Part shown: piece by piece, positions 33,135 through 46,414 of the stretch | Layout: each line of letters opens with the position of its first letter | Numbering within the stretch: position 1 is the first letter of the stretch | DNA from: Selaginella moellendorffii | Lineage: Eukaryota > Streptophyta > Lycopodiopsida > Selaginellales > Selaginellaceae | Direction of reading: 5' to 3' | Length of the DNA: 64,000 bases | Assembly: GCF_000143415.4 (NCBI RefSeq) | Contig: NW_003314269.1 | Coordinates: 1,220,623-1,284,622, forward strand | Made by a program: the position numbers and the translations under genes | Notes under the pieces: generated by a model | Database searches by the model: none | Seen by the model: the letters and a program-made list of their open reading frames with translations, nothing else | Told to the model about the DNA's origin: nothing

Positions 33135-34276
33135 AAGTGAGCGCCGTGAAGAATCAAAAGGGAAATAATATTGAACTATAAGAACAGGAGTAGTTTCATG
33201 TACCATTTCCGTTAATCACGCCGAATTCTTATCTTTCAAGGTAACTAAAGGTGAGACCGAGAAATAGTAATTGCAAGGACTGCTCGAGCCAGACTAGGCG
33301 TGTTAAAAGTTTTCCAAAGTGGACTACATGCAGCTCTTCGTTCCTTATGTTTTGATATTCAAAGTTGCCGGCATGCAACTTGCCCAGATAGGGCAGCCGG
33401 AGGTACGTTTGTATTATGTTTAATTTGGCCATAGTAACCAAAGCTCGTGGTGTAATCTTTACCATAATCGCTTGCGTCCGAGCATACGCTGTCAATGCTA
33501 GCAAAATTGCCTTTTTAAGAATCTTGGAAGAGACACAATGCCGATAACCCTGAGATTCGTCCCAAATGCCTTAAAAGGGCATTTGGAAATGCGAGTTTTG
33601 AGTGCTCCAAAGTAAGCCACTTTCCCACTCAAGCGCACACACATACACACACACACACAGAGAACAATAGAAAAATAAACAAAGAAAACCAGTGAAATCT
33701 CACAAAAGTACCAGACAATGGTATCTTGCTTCCTGCATGTTAATTTGGCCTATCAAAGAGATTTTAGTAAAAAGGGATTTCTTGTGGGTGTTGTTTGTGT
33801 GACCTAATGGTTTGAGGGGAGAGGGAGCAGCAAAAGGCTGTGTATTAAATGGGGTGGGGTGGTATTTAGGCCAGAGTGGTGGTTCTCTTTTACAAGCAGG
33901 TGGTTGCCAAGAAGACCAAAGGGATTTTTCTGGTATATGTGGGGTTGGTTCCTTTTTTTCTCTTCCTCTTTGGTTTGGTTTTGGGGAGAGAAATTTAGTT
34001 TTTGATTTTGATGATGTGATGAGATGATTGGGAGGAAGCAAGCTTTGTATACGTTGTAGGAAAAGGAGGAAGAAGAAGGAGAGGAAGATCTTAGAACACA
34101 AAAGCTTGGGAAGAGAGGAAAAGGGAGAGGGAGAAGAGAGAGTGTAAGGATTGATTGGATAGCCCAGTTGGGAAGACCTAAAGGCGAGAGCTCCTCCAGG
34201 GCGGGGGAGAATCTTTGGGGAGTTTTTGGATTGCTGGCAATGTAGGTGGGAGCCCATCAATCCGAATTGCGACGAT
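33135..34276. other. Intergenic region upstream of ubinuclein, with a CA repeat
   Basis: About 1.1 kb without a gene. It contains the PEX11 3' UTR, a CA microsatellite at 33636-33659, and a long G/A-rich 5' leader before the ubinuclein start (about 34060-34150). Confidence 0.5.
33636..33659. repeat. CA dinucleotide microsatellite (imperfect)
   Basis: CACA units interrupted by one CATA. Confidence 0.85.
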
Positions 34277-36766
34277 ATGGGCGAGCGGTGCTGGCTGGAA
34301 ATGGAGAGCTTCCCTGCGAGGCAACGGTTTCACGTAGAATCCGAGCGAGGGAGTGTGGAGGTGTCTTGGAGCAAGCTCCAGAAGCTCCTGCCCACCAATG
34401 CTGTTGCGACGAGTGCTAATCTCCTCGCCACCACCAGGCCTGGATTGGACTCTCGAATCGCTCCAGAGGTAGTACCTAGCGTTTTCTCCTCTTTTTTTCC
34501 TTTGCCTTTTCTTCTTGTTTCGTGTTTCTTTGTGTTTGTTCTTTGTTCTTGTAAGATTCCAAAGTTTTGGTCGCTGCTCAGATGATCTTCGAGCGAAGCT
34601 TATGTGAGTTTCGTGGAATTGTAGGTGGCTGCTGCGCACAAGGATGGGCGGATGAACGCCGTGATCGAGAAGATCGAGAGGCTCTACCAGGTAATGTGTT
34701 AGTAAAAAACTCGAGTTAGTTTTTTCTTTTTCAGTGCTCCTGACTTAGATGGAACTTGGGATTTGTCTCAGGGGCATTCCGAGGATGACGAAGGTGGCGA
34801 CGAGGACGATAAGACGACTTGCGTGCCCGCGGAGGAAGATTACGACACGGAGGATACTTTCATCGACGACGAAGATCTGGTAAGTATTACTTGTAGATTA
34901 CTTCTTTGTTCTTTCTCTAATGCTTGAAACACCGTCTAGGACGAGTACTTCGAGGTGAATAGGACCAAGACGAAGCACACGGGCTTCTACGTCAACAAGG
35001 GATCGCTGGAGAAGAGGGCTGTCGAGGGGAAGTAAGTTCTCTCTTAGCTAGTTCGTCCTTGCGGATAGAAAATGGCTTATGTGCTTGCTCTAGGAGTTTG
35101 GATGAAGCTTCTGGTCTCAAAGTCTACAAGAAGAGGAAGAGGCCGGCGCAGGAGAGGCCGCCAGCGTCGAAGAAGGCTAAGAGCGACGACGAGGACGCAG
35201 TGAAAGCTCCACAAGCGAACAACAAAAAAGCGAGCTTCACTAAAACGATCAAGGCTTGCGCAACCAAGGGCCCTCTAGCAGAGCGAAACAATGGCTTGTG
35301 TATCGATCCCAGCAACACCACCATTGCCAGCGACGAGATCGTAAGATTTTTTCGAGCTTCCTTTGAAAATGGTTGATGAGTGACTTTAACTAATCTATTG
35401 TTTTGTGAAGAAGACTCCTCCGAAGGAATCGAGTCCGGGAAGGAAGACTGGGCCGAAGCTCACGATGCTGGACAGGGCTATTCAGGAGCTGGAGAAAGAA
35501 GTGGCGGACCGTAAGTAGCTTTAAGAAAGAATTGCTTGAGGCTTAGATGATCTATGACAGGATGTCCACCCTCGATGGAGAAGAATCACGAAACCGAGTA
35601 CAAGAAGCGGATACCAAAGGAGGTTAAGGCACGGCTCGCCAAAGTTGCAAGGCTAGCGGTAGAGTTTATTAGTTTTTAGCAACGCTTGCTGTGAACTGAA
35701 GGTTTTGTGCAGCAAAAGCAAAGCAAGATCGGCCCGGAAGAGCTCCTCAACGTCCTGATGAAGATCATGGGACACTTGATGCAGATTAGATCTCTCAAGG
35801 TAAGATGTCCGCATTTTTTTTTTTCATAGCTAAATCGCTGCCTGCCTTGTGGTGTTCTAGAGAAACTTAAAGGAAATGGCTGAACTTGGAATATCGGCAC
35901 AAAAGGAGAAGCAATCTAAGCTGGAGACAATGAAGAAGGAAATCGTGGACATGCTGAAGTCTCGAATCACTCCACAACAATCAGCACAGGTAACTCTTTT
36001 CTCACTCTCTTTTTGAGCGAAGTTTTGCTCATTGTTTTCGTTTTTTCAGCAATGCGAAGAGGCAACCTGCGACGGACGCTACAGATGGGATGCGCCAACC
36101 GAGGACAGGATCAGCGATTTCTACGAGCTCTACGTCGAGGGGATTGACGAGCACAAATCCGCAGCAACCAAGAAATTCTACGCCGAGGTACTGTTTCCTT
36201 TCTAAAGAAGAAATGTTTTTCAATACGCATCACTCGACCAGCTTGCGGAGCTATGGCCGGAAGGTTGGATGGACAGCAATGGCATTAAAAACGCAGTGCT
36301 TCGCGCCAAGGAGCGAAAGAAAGGAGCCATGAAACAGGTCCACACATATGATCTCTTTCCTTTTCTAACATCTCATACGTTCCAGGCAAAGTTGGACGAG
36401 AGGAAACGCAAGAAGGCGACGGTGACGACGCCAAAATCCGTGAAGAAGCTGGAGTCTCCGCCAAAAACTTTGGAGCTCCAAGAGCACTACCAAGAACAAC
36501 GTAGGGAAGAACACGAGGAAGCTCGCGAAGAGGTAGTAGTAGAGGGTGTGAGGAGCTCCATGTCCATAGCTGTGATGAATCCCGCTAGCAGCACCACGCC
36601 GTGGAGAGATTGTCCATCCGGGAATGGAGGAGTAGTGATGCCAAGCTCGCTCCGGCAGATCAAGCGAAAGTTGCTAGACAAGGCGAGCAACAGGAGCTTC
36701 TGCGATAGCATCACTCCTCCTCCTTCCTCGTTGATGTGGATGGTCAAGGATCCAAAGCCTGGCTGA
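34277..36766 (+). CDS. Ubinuclein (HIRA-complex histone chaperone subunit, HPC2-related)
   Basis: Nuclear subunit of the HIRA complex for replication-independent H3.3 deposition. Twelve exons starting at ATG 34277 and ending 36766 join to about 577 residues. The Hpc2-related domain is clear: EEDYDTEDTFIDDEDLDEYF followed by KTKHTGFYVNKGSLEK. A Lys-rich nuclear region follows (YKKRKRPAQERPPASKKAK). The conserved ubinuclein middle domain is seen from PKLTMLDRAIQELEKEV through QKQSKIGPEELLNVLMKIMG to RYRWDAPTEDRISDFYELYV and LWPEGWMDSNGIKNAV. Plant UBN1/2 share this layout. The acidic segment in exon 3 is typical of histone chaperones. Confidence 0.9.
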
Positions 36767-36975
36767 GTGGTGTCTCAAAGTTTTTTTTTTCTCTTCTTGG
36801 CTGATGGAACACTTGTTTTGGATCCAGGGAGTGGTGGTTTAGAAGAGGGGGAGTTTTTTCTTTTACACGGTCTGTGCAGAGAACAAGTGAGAGCGCCATT
36901 TAAAGTTTTGATACTTTGTTAACAAGATTATTTTGTAAGCTCGAAAGTATAGAATACAAAAAAAAAAAATCGATC

Positions 36976-39606
<2,631 letters not shown>

Positions 39607-39621
39607 TCCTCGCGCCTCCAC

Positions 39622-39754
39622 AACCCTAGACCCTCTTAAACCCTAAATCTCTCTTTTAGGGTTCTTGAGGGTCAATGCCAGTCATGGGTCAGCGCTGGTC
39701 CATTAGAGAAATGGGCCGGATCTCGCGATTGCGGGCAGTGGGTTTTCCAGCGGA
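39622..39754. promoter_or_regulatory. Bidirectional promoter NOP2 / PPR with telo-boxes and site II
   Basis: Between the two start codons lie AACCCTAGACCC and TAAACCCTAAAT (39622-39648), TTTTAGGGTTC (39655-39665) and TGGGCC (about 39712). Telo-box plus TCP-bound site II is the well-known plant combination for ribosomal and mitochondrial biogenesis genes, which fits a nucleolar methyltransferase facing an organelle RNA-binding PPR protein. Confidence 0.7.
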
Positions 39755-42027
39755 ATGCAGCCGCTCAAGACGCTGGTGGCGGCGGCAGCTATGGCACGGC
39801 AGTGGCTGCGATCGAGCGCAGCGCGCTGGCTTCCTCCCTCGACCGCCGCCGTGAGCCCTAGCTCCTCGCTCACAGCACACCAGGAAGAAGAATGCGGCAC
39901 GAAAGAGGTAACACCAGAGCCAGCTCCCATGGCGCAGGAGCAAGAGCTCCGCGATCCATCTCCAAGTTTGAGGCCGCCATGCATCGCGATTCTCCCCGAG
40001 GCTCCACATTTTGTGGAGGAGCGCGCCATGGAACTGGAGGAGCATTGCGAATCCCCGGAGAGTTCAGCGGAGATATCACTTCCAGGATCAATGGAGAGAA
40101 CTACACAAGACGATGGCAGTGATGATACCATTGCCACCATCCAGCGCACCGCCTCGCGAGTGACCAAGCTCGTGGAGCTCTCGGGCGGCCCGGGAAGCGC
40201 CAAGATCAAGAGGATCCTCTGGGAGAAGCGCCGCTCGAGGTCCCGGATCATTGCCCAGGTCCTCCAGAATCTAGACGACGCCGGCGCCGCCATCAAGTTC
40301 TTCCGCTGGGTGGCCTCGAGCAAAACCGGGCTGGGATTCAAGCACACCCCACACACCGCCAACTCGCTACTCCTCACTCTCATCAAGCTCGGCCAGGCGA
40401 CCAAGGCGCACGAGATCTTCACGGCGGGTCTCCCGGCGGGATGCCGGCCCGACCGCACGACCGTGTCGACCGTGCTGTACGGCCTGGTCGACTCGGGGCG
40501 GCTCCAGTGCGCTTGCGAGTTTTGCGGCGAGATCAAGCGCGTGGGGGTGCTGCCGTACGGCAAGGTTCTCAGCGTCCTGATCCAAGCGCTGTGCGCCGCC
40601 GGGGACGTGGATCGCGCGGTCAGGATCGGGCGGGAGCTGACGGTGGATCCGGCCGACTTCGCGTTTACGTACGGCATTTTGATCCACACGTTGTGCAAGC
40701 TCGGGGAGATTAGCGCTGCGTGGTCGCTCTTCTACGAGGTGAGTGTTTGCTTCTCTTTTGCTTCTTGGTAGAGACTGATAGTTATAGTTTCTCGATCAGA
40801 TAGATAGAGACATAGTTCCTCAATAGATAGAGATAGATCATAGTTTCTCGATGAGATAGATAGAGATAGACACTAGTTTCTCGATAGATCAGAGATAGAT
40901 CATAGTTTATAGATAGAGATAAAAAGATCATAGTTTCTGGATGGTTTTGTTTGCTTGGAGTTTTCCTCGATCGAATTCCTCGTTCTGATGGTTTCTCTAT
41001 TTTGCAGCTGCAAGACAAGGGCGGCTCTCTCGACGCCCAAGTCTACGCGTCGCTCCTCCACGGCCTGTGCAACGCTGGGGACCTCCAAGCCGTGCGCGCC
41101 CTCCTCGACGACATGGCCTCGCGCCACTTCCGCCTCGACGCTGCCATCTACAACACCCTCATCGCCGGCCTGTGCAAGGCGCGCAAGCCCCGCCACGCGC
41201 TCGAGCTCCTCCACGTCATGGCCGCCAACGGCTACGATGCCTCGGTGGTGACTTACACAACCCTCATCGACGGCCTGTGTAAGTCGGGCGACCTGGACGC
41301 CGCCCAGGCGCTCCTCCAAAAGATGGCGGACGCCGGCTGCGCGCCAAACGTGGTCACCTACACCGCGCTGATCGACGGCCTGTGTAAGGCGCGCCGCCCC
41401 CACGACGCCATCCAGACCGTCAAGCGCATGCTACGTAGCGGCTGCGAGCCCGACCTGGTGACGTACAACTCGCTCATCCACGGGCTCTGCATGGCCAACC
41501 GGATGGACGATGCCGGGCTCGTCCTCCAGGAGCTTGTACGGAATGGATTCGCGCCAAACCACATCACTTACTCGACGCTGGTCATTTGGAACTGCCGGCG
41601 GCGGCGGCTGGACCAGGCCCGGGGCTTGATCCGCGAGATGATCCTGCGCGGCTCGGTCTGTAACCTGGTGGTTTACATCGACTGCATATTTGGGTTTTGC
41701 GAGGCGCGGTGCCAGTCGTCGCGGTACGAGTGCCGGGACGGCGACGAGGTGTGGGAGCTGTTTGGGGTTTTGGAGGAGATGGTGGTGGAGGGGTGCCGGG
41801 GAGGGAGCATTGTTTTCGAGGGGGAGAGCTTGTACGACCCCATTAGCCGGCTGGAGAGAGTGGAGCAAATCGCCGAGTTTATGTTCCACAAGGGGTGTTT
41901 TGGGAGTGATGAGAGGTATGCCACCATACAGGGGGCGCTCACTTGCATAAAGAGGCTCAAAACTCCCAGCCAAGAGTGCGCGCGTTTTCACAGTAATCTC
42001 CCAGACCCTGAAAGAGGTGAAACTTAA
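39755..42027 (+). CDS. P-class pentatricopeptide repeat protein (PPR gene 1, with one intron)
   Basis: Predicted organelle RNA-binding protein, 667 residues from exons 39755-40738 and 41008-42027. The N-terminus MQPLKTLVAAAAMARQWLRS is basic and Ser/Ala-rich, as for organelle import. About a dozen PPR motifs follow, with consensus units such as VVTYTTLIDGLCKSGDLDAA and LVTYNSLIHGLCMANRMDDA. No E or DYW editing domain is seen, so P-class. The 269 bp intron is far longer than others in the window and is made of degenerate repeats. The last 120 residues (YIDCIFGFCEARCQSSRYE onward) fit the PPR consensus poorly. Confidence 0.9.
40770..40940. repeat. Degenerate tandem repeat inside the intron of PPR gene 1
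   Basis: Repeated variants of ATCATAGTTTCTCGATAGAT with AGATAGAGATAG blocks, about 25-45 bp per unit and at least five units, between 40778 and 40940. The repeat lies wholly in the intron (40739-41007) and explains its unusual length. Confidence 0.8.
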
Positions 42028-42210
42028 AGTTTTTGGGGCTTTAGATTCATACAGTGTAACCGCTTTAGGGTTTATATTTAAAAGAAGAATATGCTTACAA
42101 TTTGAAGAATATTCTCGAGCAGTTTTGTATAGGGTCTTGGTTAGGAATATACCAGAATATGCCCACCTGGAGTTTTGGGAAGATATTTCTTTCGCTTGGG
42201 TTCAGGGTTT

Positions 42211-44376
42211 ATGGCTATGGCGATGATGGCAGCGGCGGCGGCGTCGCTACACACAGAGCCCACCGTCGCAGCGTGTGCTTCTTCTTCTTCCAGTAGCTAT
42301 GTAGCAGCTTGCTCTTCCTCGTTTTCCTCGAATCGATCAACGCACAATGCCGATGCCTTGATCTGGGTTCTCAACTCCGACGCCACCAGGCTCCAGGAGG
42401 CATTGGAGCAGTGCTCCCGATCGTCGCTGAGCAGAGCCACCGTGAGCAGCGTTCTAAGAAATGCCAGGGACTGCGAGAGAGCTCTCACCTTCTACGACTG
42501 GGCAGCCACGCGCGGGGGGTTCCAGCACGACGCCGCCACCACAGGTACGCTGGTCCGGATGCTCGCCAAGAACAAGCGGCACGGCGAGGCGTTCTCGAGG
42601 CTTGCACAGGCGCTGGATCGAGGGCTCCGTCCAAACGCTGGAGTTTTCGCCGCGCTGCTCAGTGCTTGCGTCGCGGCCGGGGACCGGGACAAAGTCCGGG
42701 AGCTCTTCAAGCAGATGGAGCGGGCCAAAGTCAGTGTCGAAACGAAGAGGGTGAATGGGATCTTACATGACTTGTGCAGCGGGGACAAGATCGAGCAAGC
42801 ACTGGAGCTCCTCCAGGAGATGATAAACTCGAGCGTCGCCAACCTCTACACATACAACATTGTTGTTAGCTGCCTGTGCCGGCTCAAAAGAGTGGACGAA
42901 GCCCAGGTTTTGATGAGCGAGATGATCGAGAGTGGACGCATACCTGACGTTGTCACTTACAACACCTTCATCTCCGGGCTGTGCAAGGCCGGAAAGCTCG
43001 ACAAGGGCCTCGAAATGCTGGAAGAAATGGACCGCGGTGGGATTTCCCCCGACGTTGTCACCTTTTGCAGCATCATAAGTGGGCTCTGCAAGGCGAACAG
43101 GATCGACGATGCGTTTCAGGTGTTTAAAGGAATGCTGGAAAGAGGATGCGTACCGGACTCTCTCACGTACAGCATCATGCTCGACAATCTCTCGCGAGCA
43201 AACCGCCTGGACACCGTCGAGGAGGTGCTTGAACACATGGTGAAGTCGGGGCACTATGCGCTGTCGGCAACTTACGCTCCTCTTATTCACGCACTCATCC
43301 GAGCAGGAGATATCGAAAGCGCTTCCTGGGCCTACGAGCAAGCCATGGAAGCTGGTTGCGTTATGGAGGTGTACACCCACAACGCTTTCATCGGAGCTCT
43401 CTGCAGGTCCGGAAAGTTTCCATTAGCCAAAAACATCTTACTGGGAATGATCGAGAGCGGAAGCTTACCGAACTTACTGTCTTACAACTTTGTGATCGAT
43501 GGTCTCTGCAAATCTGGAAACGTCGACGACGCGTGGAAGCTGTCCCGCAAGATGCTTGACAGCGGTTGCTGCAAGCCCGACGTCATCTTCTTCAACACGT
43601 TGATAAGCGGCTTCTGCAAGGCAGGGAGGCTATCACAAGCCCAGCAGTTGCTGAAAGAGATGAAAGCAAAAAACATCTGCGTACCCGATGTGGTGACTTA
43701 TAACACAATGATCGACGGCCAGTCCAAATTCGGCAGCCTCAAACAAGCCAAGTTGCTACTCGAGGAGATGCAAGCCGTGGGCTGCAAGCCAAATGTTGTG
43801 ACTTATGCGGCGTTGATCAACGGCTATGCCAAGCATGGCATGTATGAGGAAGCCGAGAGCCTCTTTGACGAGATGTCTGCCAAAGGCTGCTTCCCAGATA
43901 TCATCACGTACAACACGGTCCTCAGTGCCTTCAGCAAAGCCGGGATGATGTCCAAGGCCGATGGAGTGTACCAGCAGCTCAAGAACAAAACCAGCTACTG
44001 CTCTCCAGATGCAATCACGTACAGGATCCTGATCGATGGATATTGCAGAGCCGGGGACACTGAGCAAGGCTTGACGTTGCTCCAGGAGATGACAGCTAGA
44101 GGTTGGAGCTGCGACTCCTACACGTATAATGTCCTCATTGCCAAGCTTGCGGAAACCGAGGAAGTCCCTTCCAAAGCTCTTGCAGTCTACCAGCAGATGC
44201 TTAACCAGGACTGTGTTCCCAGTGCCTCCATTTTCAACTCGCTGGTCAGGCTCTTTCTCAGGACAGGAGATGTAAACTCTGCGCGTAGCATGGTCCAGGA
44301 GATGAACGAGAAAGGCCACCTTGTCGATGCTAGCAACCTGGAAGCCCTGAACAAGGAGAGTAACGACGCTTCTTAG
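42211..44376 (+). CDS. P-class pentatricopeptide repeat protein (PPR gene 2, intronless)
   Basis: 721 residues in one exon from ATG 42211 (MAMMAAAAASLHTEPTVAA). The first 60 residues are Ala/Ser-rich, like a targeting peptide. About sixteen PPR motifs follow; clear units include VVTYNTFISGLCKAGKLDKG, VVTYNTMIDGQSKFGSLKQA and IITYNTVLSAFSKAGMMSKA. No E/DYW tail. Likely binds one organelle transcript; the target is unknown. Its stop codon (44374-44376) overlaps the stop codon of PPR gene 3 on the other strand. Confidence 0.93.
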   Translation: MAMAMMAAAAASLHTEPTVAACASSSSSSYVAACSSSFSSNRSTHNADALIWVLNSDATRLQEALEQCSRSSLSRATVSSVLRNARDCERALTFYDWAATRGGFQHDAATTGTLVRMLAKNKRHGEAFSRLAQALDRGLRPNAGVFAALLSACVAAGDRDKVRELFKQMERAKVSVETKRVNGILHDLCSGDKIEQALELLQEMINSSVANLYTYNIVVSCLCRLKRVDEAQVLMSEMIESGRIPDVVTYNTFISGLCKAGKLDKGLEMLEEMDRGGISPDVVTFCSIISGLCKANRIDDAFQVFKGMLERGCVPDSLTYSIMLDNLSRANRLDTVEEVLEHMVKSGHYALSATYAPLIHALIRAGDIESASWAYEQAMEAGCVMEVYTHNAFIGALCRSGKFPLAKNILLGMIESGSLPNLLSYNFVIDGLCKSGNVDDAWKLSRKMLDSGCCKPDVIFFNTLISGFCKAGRLSQAQQLLKEMKAKNICVPDVVTYNTMIDGQSKFGSLKQAKLLLEEMQAVGCKPNVVTYAALINGYAKHGMYEEAESLFDEMSAKGCFPDIITYNTVLSAFSKAGMMSKADGVYQQLKNKTSYCSPDAITYRILIDGYCRAGDTEQGLTLLQEMTARGWSCDSYTYNVLIAKLAETEEVPSKALAVYQQMLNQDCVPSASIFNSLVRLFLRTGDVNSARSMVQEMNEKGHLVDASNLEALNKESNDAS

Positions 44377-46178
44377 GCTCTTAAGAACTCGCACTCTTTC
44401 CTGTAATCCAGCTCCACGACTAAGTTGCTGTCGTCAGTCTGCTGTTTCCTCATCAGTGCGTAAGTCCTGCTGTTGGGAGATAATCCTCTGGAAATCATCT
44501 CCTGGAGAAGCCTGTACGCCTCGGAAACTCTCCCTGCCCGGTTGAGTGCGTCAATCAAAGTGTTGTAGATGACTTCGCGTGGTGCCAGCCCAGCACTCTT
44601 CATTTGCTGGAGCAGCAGGAGAGCGTCGTCAATGCGGTGGCCTCTACAGTAGCCGAAGACCATCATTCCAAACGTTAACCAGTCGGGAAGGATGCCCGAG
44701 CCTGTCATCCGCTTAAAGAGCTTGTGAGCCTCGTTTATCCTACTGCCCTTGCAGAGCCAGGAGAGTATCGCGTTGTAACAGCCAGGCTTTGGAACGCAGC
44801 CAGAGTTTTCCATCTCGTCCAGGAGGCTGTAAGCCTCGGCCAGCTTTCCTGCCTGGCAGAGCCCGTCTATCAGCGTAGTGTATCCATACACGTCCAGACG
44901 TATCTTCTTCTCGGTCATGGCACGAAAGAGCGCCAGAGCATCGTCAACTTTACCATACTTGCACAGCCCGTGCAAAAAAGTATTGTAAGTTACGTGGTTG
45001 GGCTCATGACCTCTGCCGGTCATCTCCTGGAGTATCTCAAGGGCCCTGTGAAGCTTCTCCTCTTTGCAGAAGCCATCGATCAAAAGGTTGTACGTGACAA
45101 TGGTCGGAGAAACTCCCATTGATCTCATGGTCTCGATGAAACCATACGCCTCTGCTGACCGTCCCTCCTTGCAAAGCGCGTCCATGATCCCATTGAAAAC
45201 CAGCGCATTTGGAAAGCATCCCCGCTCCCCCATGACTTCCACGAGCTCGAACGCATCTGTCAACCTGTTGGCCTTGCACAGCCCGTCCACCAGGATCCCG
45301 AAAGTCACCACCGTAGGAATGCAGCCTTTCTCCGCCATGTCGTCCACCAAAAGAAACGCTTGCGAGAAGCTCTGGACTCCGCAAAGGGTCTTGATGATCG
45401 CGTTGTACATAGACGCGCAGGGAGTGCAGCTCATGCCCTCTAGAACCTGGCAAGCGTCGTCGAGTCGTCCCAGCCGGCAGTATCCATGGACCAAAGTAGT
45501 GTAAGTGAAGCCATCGCCTTTGATCCCCTTGGCCTCCATCTCTAGCAGGAGCTGGCGAGCCTCGTCGATCCGGGTCTGCTTGGAGAGCTTGTCCATGACG
45601 ATGTTGCACGAAACGGAGCTCGCAGCGTGAGAAAACTCTCGCAGCACCCACAAACCATCGTCAACCTTGAGCCCCTTGAGCATGATGTTGAGCATTCTCG
45701 TGTCTGGAACCACTCCCAAGCTCCGCATTTTCTTGAGAAGCTCAAAGGCCTGGATTGTTTGCCCGCTGTCCGAGAGCCTCAGCATCACCAGGCTACAGAG
45801 AAATTGGTCTGGCTCGGGCCCCAATCGTGCCGCATCCATCAGAAGCTCGTACGCCTCTTGATACCTCATCGCGCGGCAGAGAAACGAGACTGTGGTTCGA
45901 AGATTTCTGAAACTGTGCGTGTAGTGTGGCCGGGAGCCCGCCCACCGGTAGAAATCAAATGCCTTGCGCCATTCCTGGACAGATTGCAGCACCTCATAGA
46001 CCACATTCTCGGGTAGCGACGATTTCCTCAGGGATTCCAGGCCCTGGATCCAATCCGGGCGCGAGAGAACCGCAAGAACTTCCTGCGAACGCTGCCCGGG
46101 CAGCACCTGGCGGCCGGAATCCGAGCAGAAGTACCTCAATGCGAGCGTCCGCGCGCCTCGATCCGAGCGCCTCCACAT
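44373..46178 (-). CDS. P-class pentatricopeptide repeat protein (PPR gene 3, intronless)
   Basis: 601 residues in one exon. The start MWRRSDRGARTLALRYFCS is rich in Arg and lacks acidic residues after the first few, as in mitochondrial presequences. About thirteen PPR motifs; examples are VVTFGILVDGLCKANRLTDA and VTYNTFLHGLCKYGKVDDAL. No editing domain. It converges on PPR gene 2 with a 4 bp overlap of coding sequence (44373-44376) and diverges from the small heat-shock gene. Confidence 0.92.
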   Translation of the reverse strand: MWRRSDRGARTLALRYFCSDSGRQVLPGQRSQEVLAVLSRPDWIQGLESLRKSSLPENVVYEVLQSVQEWRKAFDFYRWAGSRPHYTHSFRNLRTTVSFLCRAMRYQEAYELLMDAARLGPEPDQFLCSLVMLRLSDSGQTIQAFELLKKMRSLGVVPDTRMLNIMLKGLKVDDGLWVLREFSHAASSVSCNIVMDKLSKQTRIDEARQLLLEMEAKGIKGDGFTYTTLVHGYCRLGRLDDACQVLEGMSCTPCASMYNAIIKTLCGVQSFSQAFLLVDDMAEKGCIPTVVTFGILVDGLCKANRLTDAFELVEVMGERGCFPNALVFNGIMDALCKEGRSAEAYGFIETMRSMGVSPTIVTYNLLIDGFCKEEKLHRALEILQEMTGRGHEPNHVTYNTFLHGLCKYGKVDDALALFRAMTEKKIRLDVYGYTTLIDGLCQAGKLAEAYSLLDEMENSGCVPKPGCYNAILSWLCKGSRINEAHKLFKRMTGSGILPDWLTFGMMVFGYCRGHRIDDALLLLQQMKSAGLAPREVIYNTLIDALNRAGRVSEAYRLLQEMISRGLSPNSRTYALMRKQQTDDSNLVVELDYRKECEFLRA

Positions 46179-46414
46179 CGGAAGCTATAAACCCTAAAAC
46201 ATTTCTGATAAGCCCTGGCTCCATCCAGCCGTCCACGTGGCTGGAAAGCCAAGTGGATACCGAATATCCATGGCACTCTCCAGAACCATCCTCGCTCTTC
46301 TAGGAGCGTCCAAGTGGCAGTATAAAAATCTCTTCCCGTTCCTCGCAGTGGATCATTCACAGCGATAGCAAGTTTCTTTAGCAAGGTTTGCGACAGAGAG
46401 AAGAAAGAAAAGCG
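46179..46414. promoter_or_regulatory. Divergent promoter PPR gene 3 / small heat-shock protein
   Basis: TATAAAAAT at 46321-46329 lies 86 bp before the heat-shock ATG. Upstream, CTCTTCTAGGAGCG (46295-46308) contains TTCTAGGA, one base short of the heat-shock element half-site pair nTTCnnGAAn, and CCAGAACC (46280-46287) adds a GAA unit. The arms CGCTC/GAGCG form a small palindrome. Heat control is expected for the family; the element assignment is tentative. Confidence 0.5.

Noticed and set aside
33636-33659. CRISPR-like or satellite array
   Set aside because: Simple CA microsatellite; no spacer structure, and the genome is eukaryotic.
39703-40698. 331-codon reverse frame over PPR gene 1
   Set aside because: Shadow of the GC-rich PPR exon; no motifs and opposite codon bias.
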